From the NCBI RefSeq assembly GCF_041734735.1, contig NC_134883.1, forward strand, positions 20,120,247-20,184,246: a DNA stretch of 64,000 nucleotides, written 5' to 3'. Both the position numbers and the translations under genes were made by a program. The notes under the pieces are model-generated. The model ran no database searches. It was not told the DNA's origin and saw only the letters and a program-made list of their open reading frames with translations. Positions 1 to 12,690 of the stretch are shown here, piece by piece; positions within the stretch are counted from its first letter, which is position 1, and the number at the start of each line of letters is the position of its first letter. The DNA is from Babylonia areolata (lineage: Eukaryota; Mollusca; Gastropoda; Neogastropoda; Buccinidae).

Positions 1-165
1 TATCACTTGACACAAGATCCAAGCACACCGACACTGAAGACGACTTGGGGTGAATATGCTGGTGGCGGTAGTTGTGTGGGCTCGGGTAGGGGCGGGGGTG
101 TATAGTAATGGAAACTGAAAGGTCGGAATCGTTTCCAGGCGTCACACATGTTAGCTACACATGTC

Positions 166-385
166 GCACTCTCTGTTTCTCTTTCCCTTGCCCCCTGTCT
201 CTCTCCCCCTCCCTCCTCTCCATCTCTCTCCCTCTCTGCCCCCTCTTTCTCTCTGTGCCCCCTCTTTCTCTCTTTCCCTTGCCCCTTGTCCCCCCCTCCC
301 TCCTCTCCATCTCTCTCTCTCTGTGCCCCCGCCTACATGGAATGAAAAAAAAAAAAAAAAAAAAAACCGAAAAAGGAAGAAAAAA
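166..385. repeat. Pyrimidine-rich tract followed by poly-A
   Basis: About 165 bases of C/T-rich imperfect repeat (units such as TCTCTCCCTCCCTCCTCTCC and CCCCCTCTTTCTCTCTG) lead into a poly-A and A/G run from about 343. The open frames through it are compositional artefacts. Confidence 0.85.
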
Positions 386-1209
386 AAAAGAAAAAGAAAA
401 ACATCGTGCAGTCGAGGGTGGGTAAGATTCTTGCATATTTCCTTTGACAGTAATAAAACTTGAAATAGACACTACTTGCTTTGGTCGTCGTTTAATCCTT
501 CAGTGTAAAATTTAAACTTAATGTGGGACGGACAGCAATTTGTCTTTATTGTGAGTATATGCGCAATCCTTCAATTTCAGGTTTCAACTTCAATTGCGAT
601 TGACTGCATTTGATTGCACGTATGTGTACACTCTGGCGCGGATGTGTGCTTGTTTGTGCGGACAAGCGTGTACTTGAGAGCTTGCATGTGGATGTTTGTG
701 AACGAATGTGCGGGCATGCACGTGCGTGTGCGTGGGTGTGTGCATGAGAGTAATTATCTACATGGAGCCAGTGCCTTATCGATGAGCATTAAATGCAGGA
801 TCCACTGAGATGAATGACAGTGTAACACGCAAGGACACACTCTGCCACTGTTTAGTGATGATGTGTCTGTCTAGTTCCAAAAGGACTGTCAGCAGAATGA
901 TACACAGAGAGTAACGAGAGTGTTTCGAGGCATTACAGGTTTCCAGCTGCTATTGCGAGGGTGAGTGAACCGATACATCACGCAGTGCCCTAAACCGGGT
1001 CCTGGGACTCCATAAGCAAAGTTTCGTTTGGGGTTACAGGTATCGCCTGAAGTGCACCGACGGATTGTATTTTAGACGTACTGAAATTTCAGGCAGGTTC
1101 ATAAGATTCTGTGAAGACAGGGCTTGGAACAAACTGCATGTCCATGCATGACGTTGATATAACAGGTGGTATTGTAGTGTCATGTATATATGTGTGTGTA
1201 TGCGTGTGT

Positions 1210-1626
1210 ATGTGTGGAGTGATGTAACGCGTTCGCCTAGGAAGCGAGAGAATCTGAGCGTGCTGGTTCGAAACACGGCTCAGTCGCCGATATTTTCTCC
1301 CCCTCCACTAGACCTTGAGCGCTAGTCATTCGGATGAGACGATAAACCGAGGTCCCGTGTGCAGCATGCACTTAGCGCACGTAAAAGAACCCACAGCAAC
1401 AAAAGGGTTGCTCCTGGCAAAATTCTGTAGAAAAAATCCACTTCGATAGGAAAAACAAATAAAACTGCACGCAGGAAAAAATACAACCCCCCCCCTCCAA
1501 AAACAAACAAACAAAAAACCAACGGTGGCGCTGTAGTATAGCGACGCGCTCTCCCTGTGAAGAGCAGCCCGAATTTCACACAGATAAATGTGTTGTGATA
1601 AAAAGAAATAAAAATACAAATAACTA
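1210..1626 (+). mobile_element. tRNA-derived SINE, about 415 bp
   Basis: The head looks like a tRNA-derived promoter: a degenerate A-box region near 1,211-1,230 and a good B box, GGTTCGAAAC, at 1,265-1,274. The body that follows (CCACTAGACC, ATTCGGATGAGACG, GTAAAAGAACCCAC and so on) and the end, with GTGGCGCTGTAGTATAGCG, GCCCGAATTTCACACAG and an AAATACAAATA tail, match a full-length SINE type I remember as widespread in gastropod and bivalve genomes. The exact family name (a Snail-domain or related SINE) is not certain. Poly-C and A-rich slippage tracts inside suggest moderate decay. It is transcribed by RNA polymerase III and moved by a partner LINE. Confidence 0.75.
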
Positions 1627-1881
1627 GAAATGCAAGACCATAACATTTGTAAGATGTGCATAATTCTTTCTTAAAAAACAACAACAACTACGTGTTCATG
1701 GATATACATGAAGTAGAGAGACATCTGAATGACTTTTACAATGAATTAAGGATGAAAATCTACAGTGGCGCCCACAAACCGAGTACACTATTCTCGTGGC
1801 GCTTTACTATATCAAAATGGAAATAACAAAACTCGGACATACTTAGTGGGACTGAAAAAAAAATGATTGTCTTCGGAAAAC

Positions 1882-2006
1882 CTCTCTCTTTCTGTCTCGT
1901 CTGTCTGTCTGTCTGTCTGCCTGTCTGTCTCTCTGTCTCTGTCTCTCTGTCTCTGTCTGTCTGCCTGTCTGTCTCTCTGTCTGTCCGTCTCTCTCTGTCT
2001 CGGTCG

Positions 2007-2098
<92 letters not shown>
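1882..2098. repeat. Compound microsatellite (TCTG)n-(CT)n-(TA)n-(TG)n
   Basis: Imperfect TCTG units run from about 1,890 to 2,036, then CT, TA (about 2,045-2,060) and TG (about 2,061-2,098). The long open frames on this stretch translate into serine/leucine/cysteine/valine repeats and are not coding. Confidence 0.95.
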
Positions 2099-2101
<3 letters not shown>

Positions 2102-3060
2102 TGTGCAATATGAATAAACTCATAACAGCTTATTCTTTTCTTTCCTTTTTTTTTTGGCTGGGGAACAAAAGAGAAAACTTTGTGTCAATGGGACAAGAAT
2201 GGCATGTTTTGTGGATGGTACATTTCTGCTGAACTGCATTGCGAGTGCCTTGTTACAGGATCGAACAATGAAAGCGTTGTAGCAGCAACAAACGTGTACA
2301 TGTATCTACAAGAAAGGGTCGTTGGTGAGCTGGAAAACCGGTCGCTAGCTGGACAGCCAGGGTCAAGGGTGGTCAGTGGGGGGTCATCAGCGGTCACTCA
2401 TGCTTGGTCTTTTTGTTGTTTCCTTGTTTTCCCCTCATTTGGGGCGGTTACTGAGCCATCGCGTAGTTCGGCAGAATTGTGGGGACGCATTCTTCCCAGT
2501 TCTGCTTTCAGATGTGGAGGCTTTTTTTTTTTAATGAAAAATTAAAATGATGAATTTGGAAGCATTGAAAATATGCCTGCAGAAAACACGATGGAAGGAT
2601 GGTGGTAAAGCATCTTTTAACCCTTTTGCGTTTACTCGAACCACAGCCGGACACCACGAAGAGTTTCTTTGTGAAATATGTGAATGCGAGAGGGTTAAAG
2701 AAAATAAAACTTGAGCTTCTATTGTTTCGACTTGTAAAAAAAGGAAAGAAAAAAAAAGAAAAGAACACGTTAGGAAAACACACACACACACACGCGCACA
2801 CACACAGACACACAGGGGGAGAGGGGGCGGGGGTTGAACTGCGGGCACGTCAGTACTTTTAGTATAGAGACAACTATCTCCATCACGGCCCTTTCGAACC
2901 AAACACCTCTCATCACAAGATGTGATGGTTGTATGGTGTGTTCGTCTAGTCTGCTGTGTAGTGTGCATCTTGCAGTCTCCGCGACAGGTGGCCCTTTCAG
3001 GAGGTGGACGCTCTCGTTTGTAAACGACCGTGAACTTTGCTCGGGACAAGCTTGTGTGTT

Positions 3061-3093
<33 letters not shown>

Positions 3094-3889
3094 GGGGGTG
3101 GGGGGAGGGAAGAAGGGAGAGTTGTCCACAGAGGGCATTGACCAGTCGGTTTGGCATTTTTATAGTTCAGCCTTTGGTCGACGCGTGAGATGGAGAAGGG
3201 AAAGAAGTGGGGGACCTTTTTTTTTTCCTGTTTATTTTTGCTCCTCCATCTCCCTTTGGAACCGATGATTCAGTTGTGCCCATTGTAGGCTATGTATACG
3301 TACTCACGTCCAGTCTGTCTGAATGTAGCCTTTTAGGCTGTGTATTGTGGATAATGAAAAGAAAGGGCGGGGTGGTATTTTGTTTTGAACGGAAGAAAAA
3401 AAAACCCTCCCCCACTCCCAATATTTTTGCAAGTTCGACCGACATGGTCGCTTTGGTGGAGACGAGAGGGATAAGTAGGCAGGTGGTGAATTGAGTACTG
3501 ATGTTAGTGAAGGATCTGAGCTGATGAAAGGCTTGTTATGAAACACACACTGCGCGTTACCCCACTCTGGGGTGCCCTGGGACACGCACGGTGTTTGGGG
3601 AAGATGTCTGGTCTGTGTATCCACAACACAGCCAGTGCATACAGACAAAGCGCCTGCATTCAGCTGGTAGCAGTTATGTTGTTCATCTCATCCCATGTAA
3701 ACTTAACGGATCCAACTGATTCTGTTAATGATCACCTTCCAACAAGCCGGTTTACAAACGTCAGAGAAACGTAAGCTGATGAACCCACATTATTTCATTA
3801 CATTTGAACTTTTCTGATTTGACTGATAACTCATGTCATAATATTTCACTGACAGTCTGAACAATTTTTTGTGGGGTTGTCTTCTTGTT

Positions 3890-4270
3890 TCACTCACTCA
3901 CTCACTCACTCATTCCCTCGACCGCTGGGGTCGTTGGGGGGACATGAGGAAGATTTCATAGCTCGCCACGCCGTTCTGTTGGCAGCTGTCACCGTGAGGA
4001 GATCTGGCATCGTCATTTTGGTCCATTCCTTGACGTTGTCGGACCAGCTCTTTCTCTGCCGCCCCCGTCTGCGCCCTCCCTCTACAGTCCCTTGCAGGAT
4101 GGTTTTGGAGAGGGTGTTATGTCGTATGACGTGACCAAACCATGCCATCTTCCGTCGTTTGACAGTCGCCAGCAGTGGTTCTTGGGGCCCAACAAGGTTG
4201 CTGACCAGGTTCGGCACATGGTCATTGGTCTTGTGCTCCTTGTAGGAGATGTGTAGTAGTCTCCTCAAGA
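3890..4270 (-). mobile_element. LINE 3' end: reverse-transcriptase C-terminus fragment
   Basis: Read on the minus strand this is the C-terminal end of a non-LTR retrotransposon polyprotein, about 120 residues and open throughout. It contains the recognisable segments VGPQEPLLATVKRRK, WFGHVIRH, LSKTILQGTVEGGRRRGR and WSDNVKEWT, which occur after the reverse-transcriptase domain in invertebrate RTE/Jockey-like LINEs. It ends at a (TGAG)n-type short tandem repeat (plus-strand TCAC units at 3,890-3,912), as expected of a LINE 3' tail. The element is strongly 5' truncated. Its 5' limit abuts a perfect 12-bp inverted repeat (4,258-4,269 and 4,278-4,289). The clade assignment is tentative. Confidence 0.8.
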
Positions 4271-4855
4271 GGTCTCGCTTGAGGAGACTTCTTGTTCACA
4301 AGTCTCTTAAACCATCAGATAAACTGAACTACGAAAACAAAGCGTCAGCACATCCCTTCTAAAGTTGCGTACTTAGTGCAACGCCCTGCTTGTTTTCTCA
4401 GGGGATTCTAAAGAAAGCAGGACTGATTTCACACTCGGCGGCTTCTAGCTCTGACCAGAACTGACCAGACACGGAATTTCGCCAGTTGTGGACCTCCCGT
4501 GTACGTTTTGACCCATGGCACCCTTTTTTTGCGAAAGGGGGTGGAGAAAGTGGGGGGGGGCGCGAGGCAGGAAAAACTTTTTTTGTGGGCGGAAAAAAAT
4601 ACAGGATATAATAATGTAGTGTAGATTCCGTTAAGCTGCACTGGACAGGAGGTGAACATATATATCTACAGCAGCTGTGTGATCGGTGCCGGGGTGTGGT
4701 AGTGGTGGGGACCACTCTTCTCCGGCTCCTGAAGTGGTGACACTGGAACTGCTGATGTGGAACAAAGGGGTTTTCACAGTCTGTTGATTCCAGGGGGCTG
4801 TCCCCCTCCGTACTTGCAGCCTTCGTGTCTCCTCAGTGTGTGTACATGTGCATGT

Positions 4856-4891
<36 letters not shown>

Positions 4892-5843
4892 ACGCGCGCG
4901 GGCGGGGCAGAAAGGGGGAGTACAAGCACAGGTGACCCCGTTGATAAGTTAAGCCTCCGCCAACTTTGAGAACAGGAACTCCACTCCATATGAAAGCGCT
5001 GACAGGGCGTTATAGTGACCCCCCCCACCCTCCGGCTCCCCGACCCCTCCACTCCTCTCCGCCCCCCTTCTCCAGAGGAAAGGCAGCCAGGCCAGCTCTG
5101 TTGTTCCTCCTATCTGTGTAGTGCTGAGTGCTGGATGATATAAAAATGCTTGACACACCCACCTTGGGTTACACATAGATTCTTGACCTCATTCCTCAGT
5201 AAGTATCTCCGCCTATCTGTCTGTTGTTGCCCCGTTTTCCCCAGTCTTTATGGTTCTGACTGTCAGTCTGTCGTTCCATTCGCTGTTTTTACTTTTGTTC
5301 GTCTGTTGTCCTCAAGACTGCCGGGATTTTTGTCCCTACACAGATACAGAGATCCATTGTTCGACATGATTGTGAGAATATTAAAATGTAAATGAGATGA
5401 GTTACAAGTAAGTTACAAGTAAGTTAAGAAATTATGTACATTAAAATATAATCACACGCACAGACACACACAGACACACAGACACACACACACACACACC
5501 GCGCGTTATCCTCCTTCCATCTCTAACCAACAAAGTTATCCATGTCCGTCTGTATAGTATCCCTCGTATGTGCGTGCGTGTGCCCACCGCCTGGATTTTG
5601 ATCATTATTATTTGAATCTGCTTCTTGATTTATTGCGACTGATTGTTGAACCGTAGTCCTGAGTAATCACCGTGTCGCCAGTAATGGACTGAGCAGGACC
5701 AGGTCTAGGTTTCTGTGGGCGTGGCGGAGGAGTTGTTAGCTACTTCCGGTTGTGATTTACGGCTGGAAGGTCCATCTTCGAGTGCATGCATTGCTGTTGA
5801 ACTTCTCGTAAATCAGCTTCTAACCCTTCGACACACGCACTAT

Positions 5844-5876
<33 letters not shown>

Positions 5877-6078
5877 GCACATGTACACACACACGTACAC
5901 ACACACGCACGCGCAGACACACACACACACACGCATACAGACACACACGCACGCCCTCGCACACACACACACACACACGCCCGCACGCCCACGCACACAC
6001 ACACACACACACGCCCGCACGCCCACGCACGCACACACACACACACACACGCGCGCGCGCGCGTACTCACACGCACGC
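5844..6078. repeat. Long (CA)n/(CG)n alternating purine-pyrimidine tract
   Basis: About 235 bases of ACAC with interspersed GCGC and GCAC, ending in a GCGCGCGC block near 6,050-6,063. Such alternating tracts can adopt Z-DNA. The histidine/threonine-rich open frames over it are artefacts. Confidence 0.95.
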
Positions 6079-6852
6079 ACGCACAGAGTCAACTTACTCA
6101 CACTCATACATCAGACATCTCAAGGTCAGTACCTGGTCATTATTTTCCGAATGTTCACATTCTCCTCTATACCGTCTCCCATTGACTGCCATCGCTTTGG
6201 CGTAGTGTTCCCGGCTTAACAACTGCCAAGTTTTACCCTCTTCTCAACCACTCTACATGCATCAGTGACAGGTTGTACAGATTGTTAGGATGATTGTCGC
6301 CAGAAACAACCCTCCTGTAATAACGGTGGTGATAACCATCTACATGGGACGGGTCCTGCAGACCGTGACTCATATAGTGAGCGACACAAATGCAGTTTGG
6401 AGAGAGAGATACTGGGTACGACACTGATGTACGGCTTGAACACAGCTGTTCGAGCACTTTACGCGATGGTCTAAAGAAATATATACGAGAGATACATCGT
6501 GCTGGATGGCCGTCGTTTGCTTTAATGTTTTTTAAATTTTTATTTTTTTATATTTTTTTTATCGATTATGATTTGTCTATCATTATAACTGCCTGCCACC
6601 CACCCCGTCCCCAGTGCACTCCCCACCTATCTTCTGGATTTCTCCGGACTGGTGATTGGGAAGAAGGCGACCGGGAATTGTTGAAATGGGATACACCTAC
6701 ACGTATTTTTGCTGTAATAGGCTGTAATGACTGGTTGGTAGTGTCTCCTCGGCAATTTCCTGGGGGTATATAGATTTTTTGTGAATGTAACGCATTTGTT
6801 TGCCGTTGCCCTTGACATGGTTATCCTGTTTCTTTTATAGCCTATTTATTCC

Positions 6853-6855
<3 letters not shown>

Positions 6856-6896
<41 letters not shown>

Positions 6897-6900
6897 CACA

Positions 6901-6934
<34 letters not shown>

Positions 6935-6944
6935 TGTGTGTGTG
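6856..6944. repeat. Compound (CA)n-(GA)n-(GT)n microsatellite
   Basis: A CA run from about 6,856, a GA run at about 6,905-6,932 and a short GT run follow each other directly. Confidence 0.95.
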
Positions 6945-8878
6945 TCCTGTTTTTAGGCCCATACAATTCTCATTTCGGGTAATTTAAAGTGCGAGGGTTT
7001 ATTTATTTAACTCAACCTGCCTCCTCTCCGTCCATTCATCACCCACCCTCCAGCTTTCCCCGTCCTCCATCCTGCTCGCAGGTAAGAGATGAAAAACTTA
7101 ACGTGTAACACGAAATATGGGTTAGTTCAGTTTGACAACGTAACACGATCGGATAGACCCCTAAATGTGTCTGTGAAAGCCTTTGGAGTCAGGTATATGG
7201 GGGACTCAGTGGTCACGCCCATGGATTCAAGAATGTGAACCTGGCGCTTCAGTTCATCCAACTCGGTGGTCTTGAAGACACAGACACCGGAGCAACTTTA
7301 GCCTTTCACCTGGTAGAAGTAACTAGAGAACGCGAGTGGCCAAGTCGCCTCTTTACAGTCCTAACTACTGGACTGCCGACAAGACCCGCGGGACACTTTA
7401 CTACGTGGGTGTCCCGGTATACAGGCTGGACTGACATTATCACTGTGTGAACGAGAAAATAATGACAGGGTATGGGCTGTTCTCAAAGTCACCGTTAGCC
7501 TAGCGCAGCATTTTGGTGTCAGGGTCGGGGGTGAAGAGTGAAGCGGTAACCATTGGTAATTGCTTGTATGGTTTGACTTTTGTGTTGGTATCCTTGTCTG
7601 TCTGACTGTCTGTCTGACTGTCTGTCTGTCTGTCTGACTCTCGTCTTCTTACTTCAAGCATCTTCCTGGCCCTTTCTGTGAATCCTGTTTTACCAAGACA
7701 GATGTAAGTTTGACGTGAAACATAGGGATGCTGTGTTCTCTTGCTCACGCCACGCAGTACTGTTTTTGGTTTGTTGTGTCTGTTCTCGAGAGGGGTCAAA
7801 CGGATGTTTTGCCCTCGCCAGAGATAGCGAGGGACGTCTTCACTCATTCTCGTCACCATCCTACGAGAAGTGGGTTTGAGACTAAAGTTTGGGGGAGAGG
7901 AGAGGAACAGTGACCTTATACTGTTAGTGGTGTGGATTTAAAGATAGGGGAAAGTGAGAAGTTATAGCAATACGAATGTAACTTCGTGGGTTTATACTAC
8001 AATGCGGGTCATTGTGTTATGTGGAAGGAATGAACCTTACGGGTTGTCGTTCGTGGGCGTGGGAAAGTTCAGGTCCAAAGACTGGCTGTTGATGGATGCC
8101 TCACTGCCCTGGAGTGGCTGCGTGGTCAGCAATGCTCTTTTGTGTCGCCCTGTCATCCTACGTTTTTACACTTTTACTTTTTGTTTTGGTCCGTAGATTA
8201 ATGTACAGAGCAAGAAGGGGTCGTTGCACTCAGTTTGTCTCCACAAATCCACACTTACCTCATTCAGCACCGGCGATGATGACAGCAACAGTGATATTAG
8301 TGCCAGTGTTATATTAAACAATTAAACAGGGGTAGAAATATAGGCATAGCGGTGACAAGAATGAGTAATTCCTTTCAGAATGCACTCTTGTCAGCATAAT
8401 TGAATGCTTTTCAAAGCCTCCCAGCATACTAAGCCAGGTAGAATTCCACACCAAAACCCGTTCATAACACTTCCCGGCACGTAATCGATACGAAAGTCGT
8501 ACGTTCTGACTGCTTCGTGAAAGACATACCTGTGGCTCCAGTCATGCCTGTGACTCACTACGTTGTGGAGACACCACCGAAATTTAACAATGCATCGACA
8601 CACAGAGCAGCCCAGTGCAGCTGACAGGACAGAGAGGTACAGATGGAAAGCCCCACTTTCTCTCTCTTAGGCCTTACCTTTCGCCCCGAAAAACAACAGA
8701 CAAGAACAACACACACACAAAACACAAAGACCAACAAACAAAAACCAACTCAAATACTGTTTGTTCCCCACCCCCGTACCTTGCTGCCCCCCTCCATGGG
8801 AACTCTGATAGAGTTAGAATTGTCATGACATTGCATTTTCTTTCGTAACCCGCCATTCTCCAAATGGCCGTGCAGTTA

Positions 8879-8969
8879 CCCTCCCCCAAAAAAAACAACA
8901 ACAACAAAACAAAACAACCACCAAAAAACAACAACAAAAACAAAACAAACAAACAACAACAAAAACCCC

Positions 8970-9010
<41 letters not shown>
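8879..9010. repeat. CAA-rich tract and (CA)n
   Basis: Imperfect AAC/AAAC units at about 8,888-8,968 run into a (CA)n array to about 9,010. Confidence 0.9.
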
Positions 9011-9011
<1 letters not shown>

Positions 9012-10041
9012 CATTATACGTCAAAAATCGATCAAAAGGAAAAGTCGGGTGACAAAAGTTCGGCAGTGCTAATTAGTGTGAACTCGGAGGTGGCCCCAGG
9101 GACTGGGGAACTGGACTGACAAGGAGTAGGTGGGTGAGGGTGGATATGAGGAGTTAAATGACCAGAGGGCTGTTGTTGTGATAAGCCTCACCACGCAGGT
9201 GTGTGTGTGTGTGTGTGTGTGAGTGTGAGTGTGTGTGTGCTTGCTTGCTTGCGTGCGTCTTTTAACTTCTACCTTCCCGTCGGACTACAAAACTCGTACG
9301 AACTATGCAACTATTTCTCGTTTGTATTTGACTTCCCCTATTGGTGCAGAGACCCTGAGAACGAGATGATACTGATTGTATTTTGGGATGTGTCTTCATG
9401 CAGGGCACCATTTTACTGGTTAACTGATATGTTATCAGCAAAAAATGAAGAAACGTTGTCTGTAACAAGGTTTGTTGAAGATAATGAGTCTTTGGAATGT
9501 ATCAAGTTCACGCTCTTGGTTCATGTTTATTTTTAGACCTGTAAACCGAAACTGACTGCTTACGGGCTTCACTGTCATGATGATGTTTTCAGGATCAGAT
9601 TCACATTATCTTATCAGTCATTCTTTCGATCGTCGGCGGCTTGTGTTTGTATCCCCACTTCCGCCCACTCACTTCGCTGACAAAAACACGCAAACACACG
9701 CGCGCGCGCGCACGCACGCACAGGTGTTCATCGTAGGAGGAAGACCTTGACTTCCTGAACCCAAGACGTCAAGAGGTTGTGGATAAGAGCGAGTGACTCG
9801 GTGGACACAGGTCTTTCGAGTGCTTTGCCCTCGAGGAGGAGGGGGAGACAGGGGTGACAGTTGTGGAGGAACCTGGCTGTGGGGGTATGGGTGGGGAGGT
9901 TTGCAGGGCGTAAGCAGTGCCTTTAAGCACCCTAACCGTTTTTTAAAAATATTTTTAAAAGATACTTTTTTTTTCTTTCTCGGCTATTGGAAATCCGGTA
10001 AACGCGGTGAGGTTCTTTGGTACATTTTCCCTTTGAACCAC

Positions 10042-10076
<35 letters not shown>

Positions 10077-11089
10077 CCAGTACACACGAGCGCATTGGTA
10101 TGCGCATGTCTGGTGCACACTCGCACACAGGATGACATGTGCACGGAACGCGCACAGAACAGACACAGGCGTACTTGTTGCAACTGAAATGTTCGTGCGT
10201 GCGTGTGTGTTGTAAGCTTTCATCCGCAGTTCGTAATACGATGTCGAAGGAAGCGTTCCTCCTTCAAGAAAAAACTGAATCCACATGTTTTGCTACAGGG
10301 ATGACAGGAATCCAGAACAAAGTTTCAGAGTTGAGGAGGAAAAAAAAAAAAAGGACGAGATATTCGGAAAAGCGAAACTCTGGACTTGCTGGGATATAAT
10401 GTGTGGGGAAGAGGAGCAAACGTGTGTGGGTATGCAGGATATGAATGGAGGGGACCAACAAAACCGGTTGTGTGTGTGTGTGTGTGTGTGTGTGTGGATC
10501 ATGAGTATAGTAAGAGCATGTAGCCGTGGGAGTGTTAGCATTGGGGGAAGGGGTATCAGGGGGGTTTTAGGTAAAGGGGGTTGGGGGATGGGGTGCTTTT
10601 TGAGAAGAACAAAACATGGGGGCGTGGCCGATTATTCCCTCGCGGATGGTGAGCGGGGAAGGGGTTGTGTAGGTGGGAGAGTCAGCGCTAAACTTGCCAG
10701 ACCAGATTTTTTTTTCTACAGAGATGAGGTGGGGTGAGGGGTGGGTGCTCGACCAAAGACAGTAACGGTGTGTAACTGGTGTAGGTTGCCGGTCATGTTT
10801 TCCATCCCTTCTCAAACATAACTTAACCATATATATGCGCATGTAGTCACTACAGTCCTTGGTTTTGTCCCCCCGAACACAACACGCACACGCGCGCATA
10901 TACATATTTATATACACAATTCATGCACACGCACACACATGCACACACCTACCTCAGTGTCACACACGCATACGCACATACAGGCGCGCACGCACGTGTA
11001 CGCACACGCACGTGTACACACACACGAGCGCACGCGCGCACAGTCTCCCGTCCCCATGCTTTCTGTCATGCCCCTCCTCTTCTATATCC

Positions 11090-11131
<42 letters not shown>

Positions 11132-11888
11132 GTATATGATCTTCTGTTGATATTCCAAACATGGCACAGAACTTAACTCTTGCATACGAAAGACAGGACA
11201 ATGATAATGACTTCAACTACTACTACTTCTAATTATTGTTATTAGAAGTAGCAGTATTAGTTGTAGTAAGTGATGATAGTTCACATTGACTTTAGCTTTT
11301 AGCTTTTCACAGAGTGGGGGGGGGGGGTGGGCTCAGTAGTAGTGTGGCCGTGTGATGGGGGTGGGGGTGGGGGGGGGGGGTGATGATGACTTACCAGCAA
11401 CATGAACAATACATCCCCAACCACTCCCCAACGAGTATCAGCAACATTGTTAAACCGATCCTGCCCCACGGTGAGCGGGAAAGAAAACACGGTGGGCACA
11501 CTGGCGTAAAAGGCCACACGCTGTTTTTGTACGGTCCACCTCAATGAAAACTTGCCTGTCTCCTGACATATTTCACGGTCATTGAACAAAGGGTTGTGGT
11601 CGTCTGGCATTGTTGAGACGTGAGTCATTTGTGGAGGCTTTGAAAAATGACTGAACCTGTTGGCGGATGGTATTGTTTGGTACGTGTCTTGTGAGGAAGA
11701 GACAAAACCCTTCGTCCTAAATTCTCATTCGTTCGAAGTGCGGATCTTGCAGTTTAAAGCAGTTGAAATTGGCCTGAAATTGATTAATGCTTATTAAGGT
11801 AGACGACAGACGACTTACCACCTGTTACCAATAGGAAGACAACTGCGTCTTTGCCAGCATAATTTTTATATTATTTTTTAGGTCACGT

Positions 11889-11889
11889 G

Positions 11890-11945
<56 letters not shown>
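11889..11945. repeat. (GT)n microsatellite
   Basis: Nearly pure GT over about 55 bases. Confidence 0.95.
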
Positions 11946-11949
<4 letters not shown>

Positions 11950-12326
11950 ATGACTGATCGATATGACCTACGCGAACACGAAACTCGTACTTAAAAGCAT
12001 CGTCAGAAATAGAGTATAATTTACAACGTTTTGTATGTGCCCATTATTGACGCCTTTCTCGCCATTCAGACCAGCAAGAGATTACCATAACCTGAAGGGT
12101 TTCGCTGACTCGGTGCATCGAGCAGCATAGTGTCACTTTGTGTTATTCATTTTATCACATTTTTAAAGGTGAAATGTTTGCTGACATGGCATAATGTATT
12201 CTGTTGGAGTGTGTGCAGCGTACTGTGCGATATAATATGTTGCTTTGCGGGGCGCTTGTTATGATCATGAAGGTGTCGTGTATAAATTTAATGTATACCT
12301 CTCTCTCAAACCATTAGCGCGTGCGG

Positions 12327-12328
<2 letters not shown>

Positions 12329-12383
<55 letters not shown>
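12329..12383. repeat. (CA)n microsatellite
   Basis: Nearly pure CA over about 55 bases. A second CA run lies at about 12,656-12,688, with a CT-rich tract between them. Confidence 0.95.
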
Positions 12384-12386
<3 letters not shown>

Positions 12387-12653
12387 TGATCTCAGGCACA
12401 GTGGGTGTTCAACAACAGCTGGTACATGCATGCGCGGGAATACGCGCTTGCGCTTTCTCTTTCTTTCTCAGTCTCGTTCTGTATGTCTGTATCTCACTCC
12501 AGCACATCTTTATTCTCTCTGTCTCTCCCATTCTCTGTCTCTGAGTCTTGTCTGTCTGTCTCTCCCTCTCTTTTTTTCTCTCCCCCTCCCCCACGCACAT
12601 CTTTTTTCTCTCTCTCACCCCATACATCTCCCGCATCTCCACCCCGCACCCCG

Positions 12654-12690
<37 letters not shown>

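Noticed and set aside
5715-6185. 156-codon frame and minus-strand partners
   Set aside because: His/Thr or Cys/Val repeats from a CA/GT tract.
11299-11628. 109-codon minus-strand frame
   Set aside because: Ends in a proline/histidine run from a G-rich repeat; the rest matches no family I know and has no gene context.
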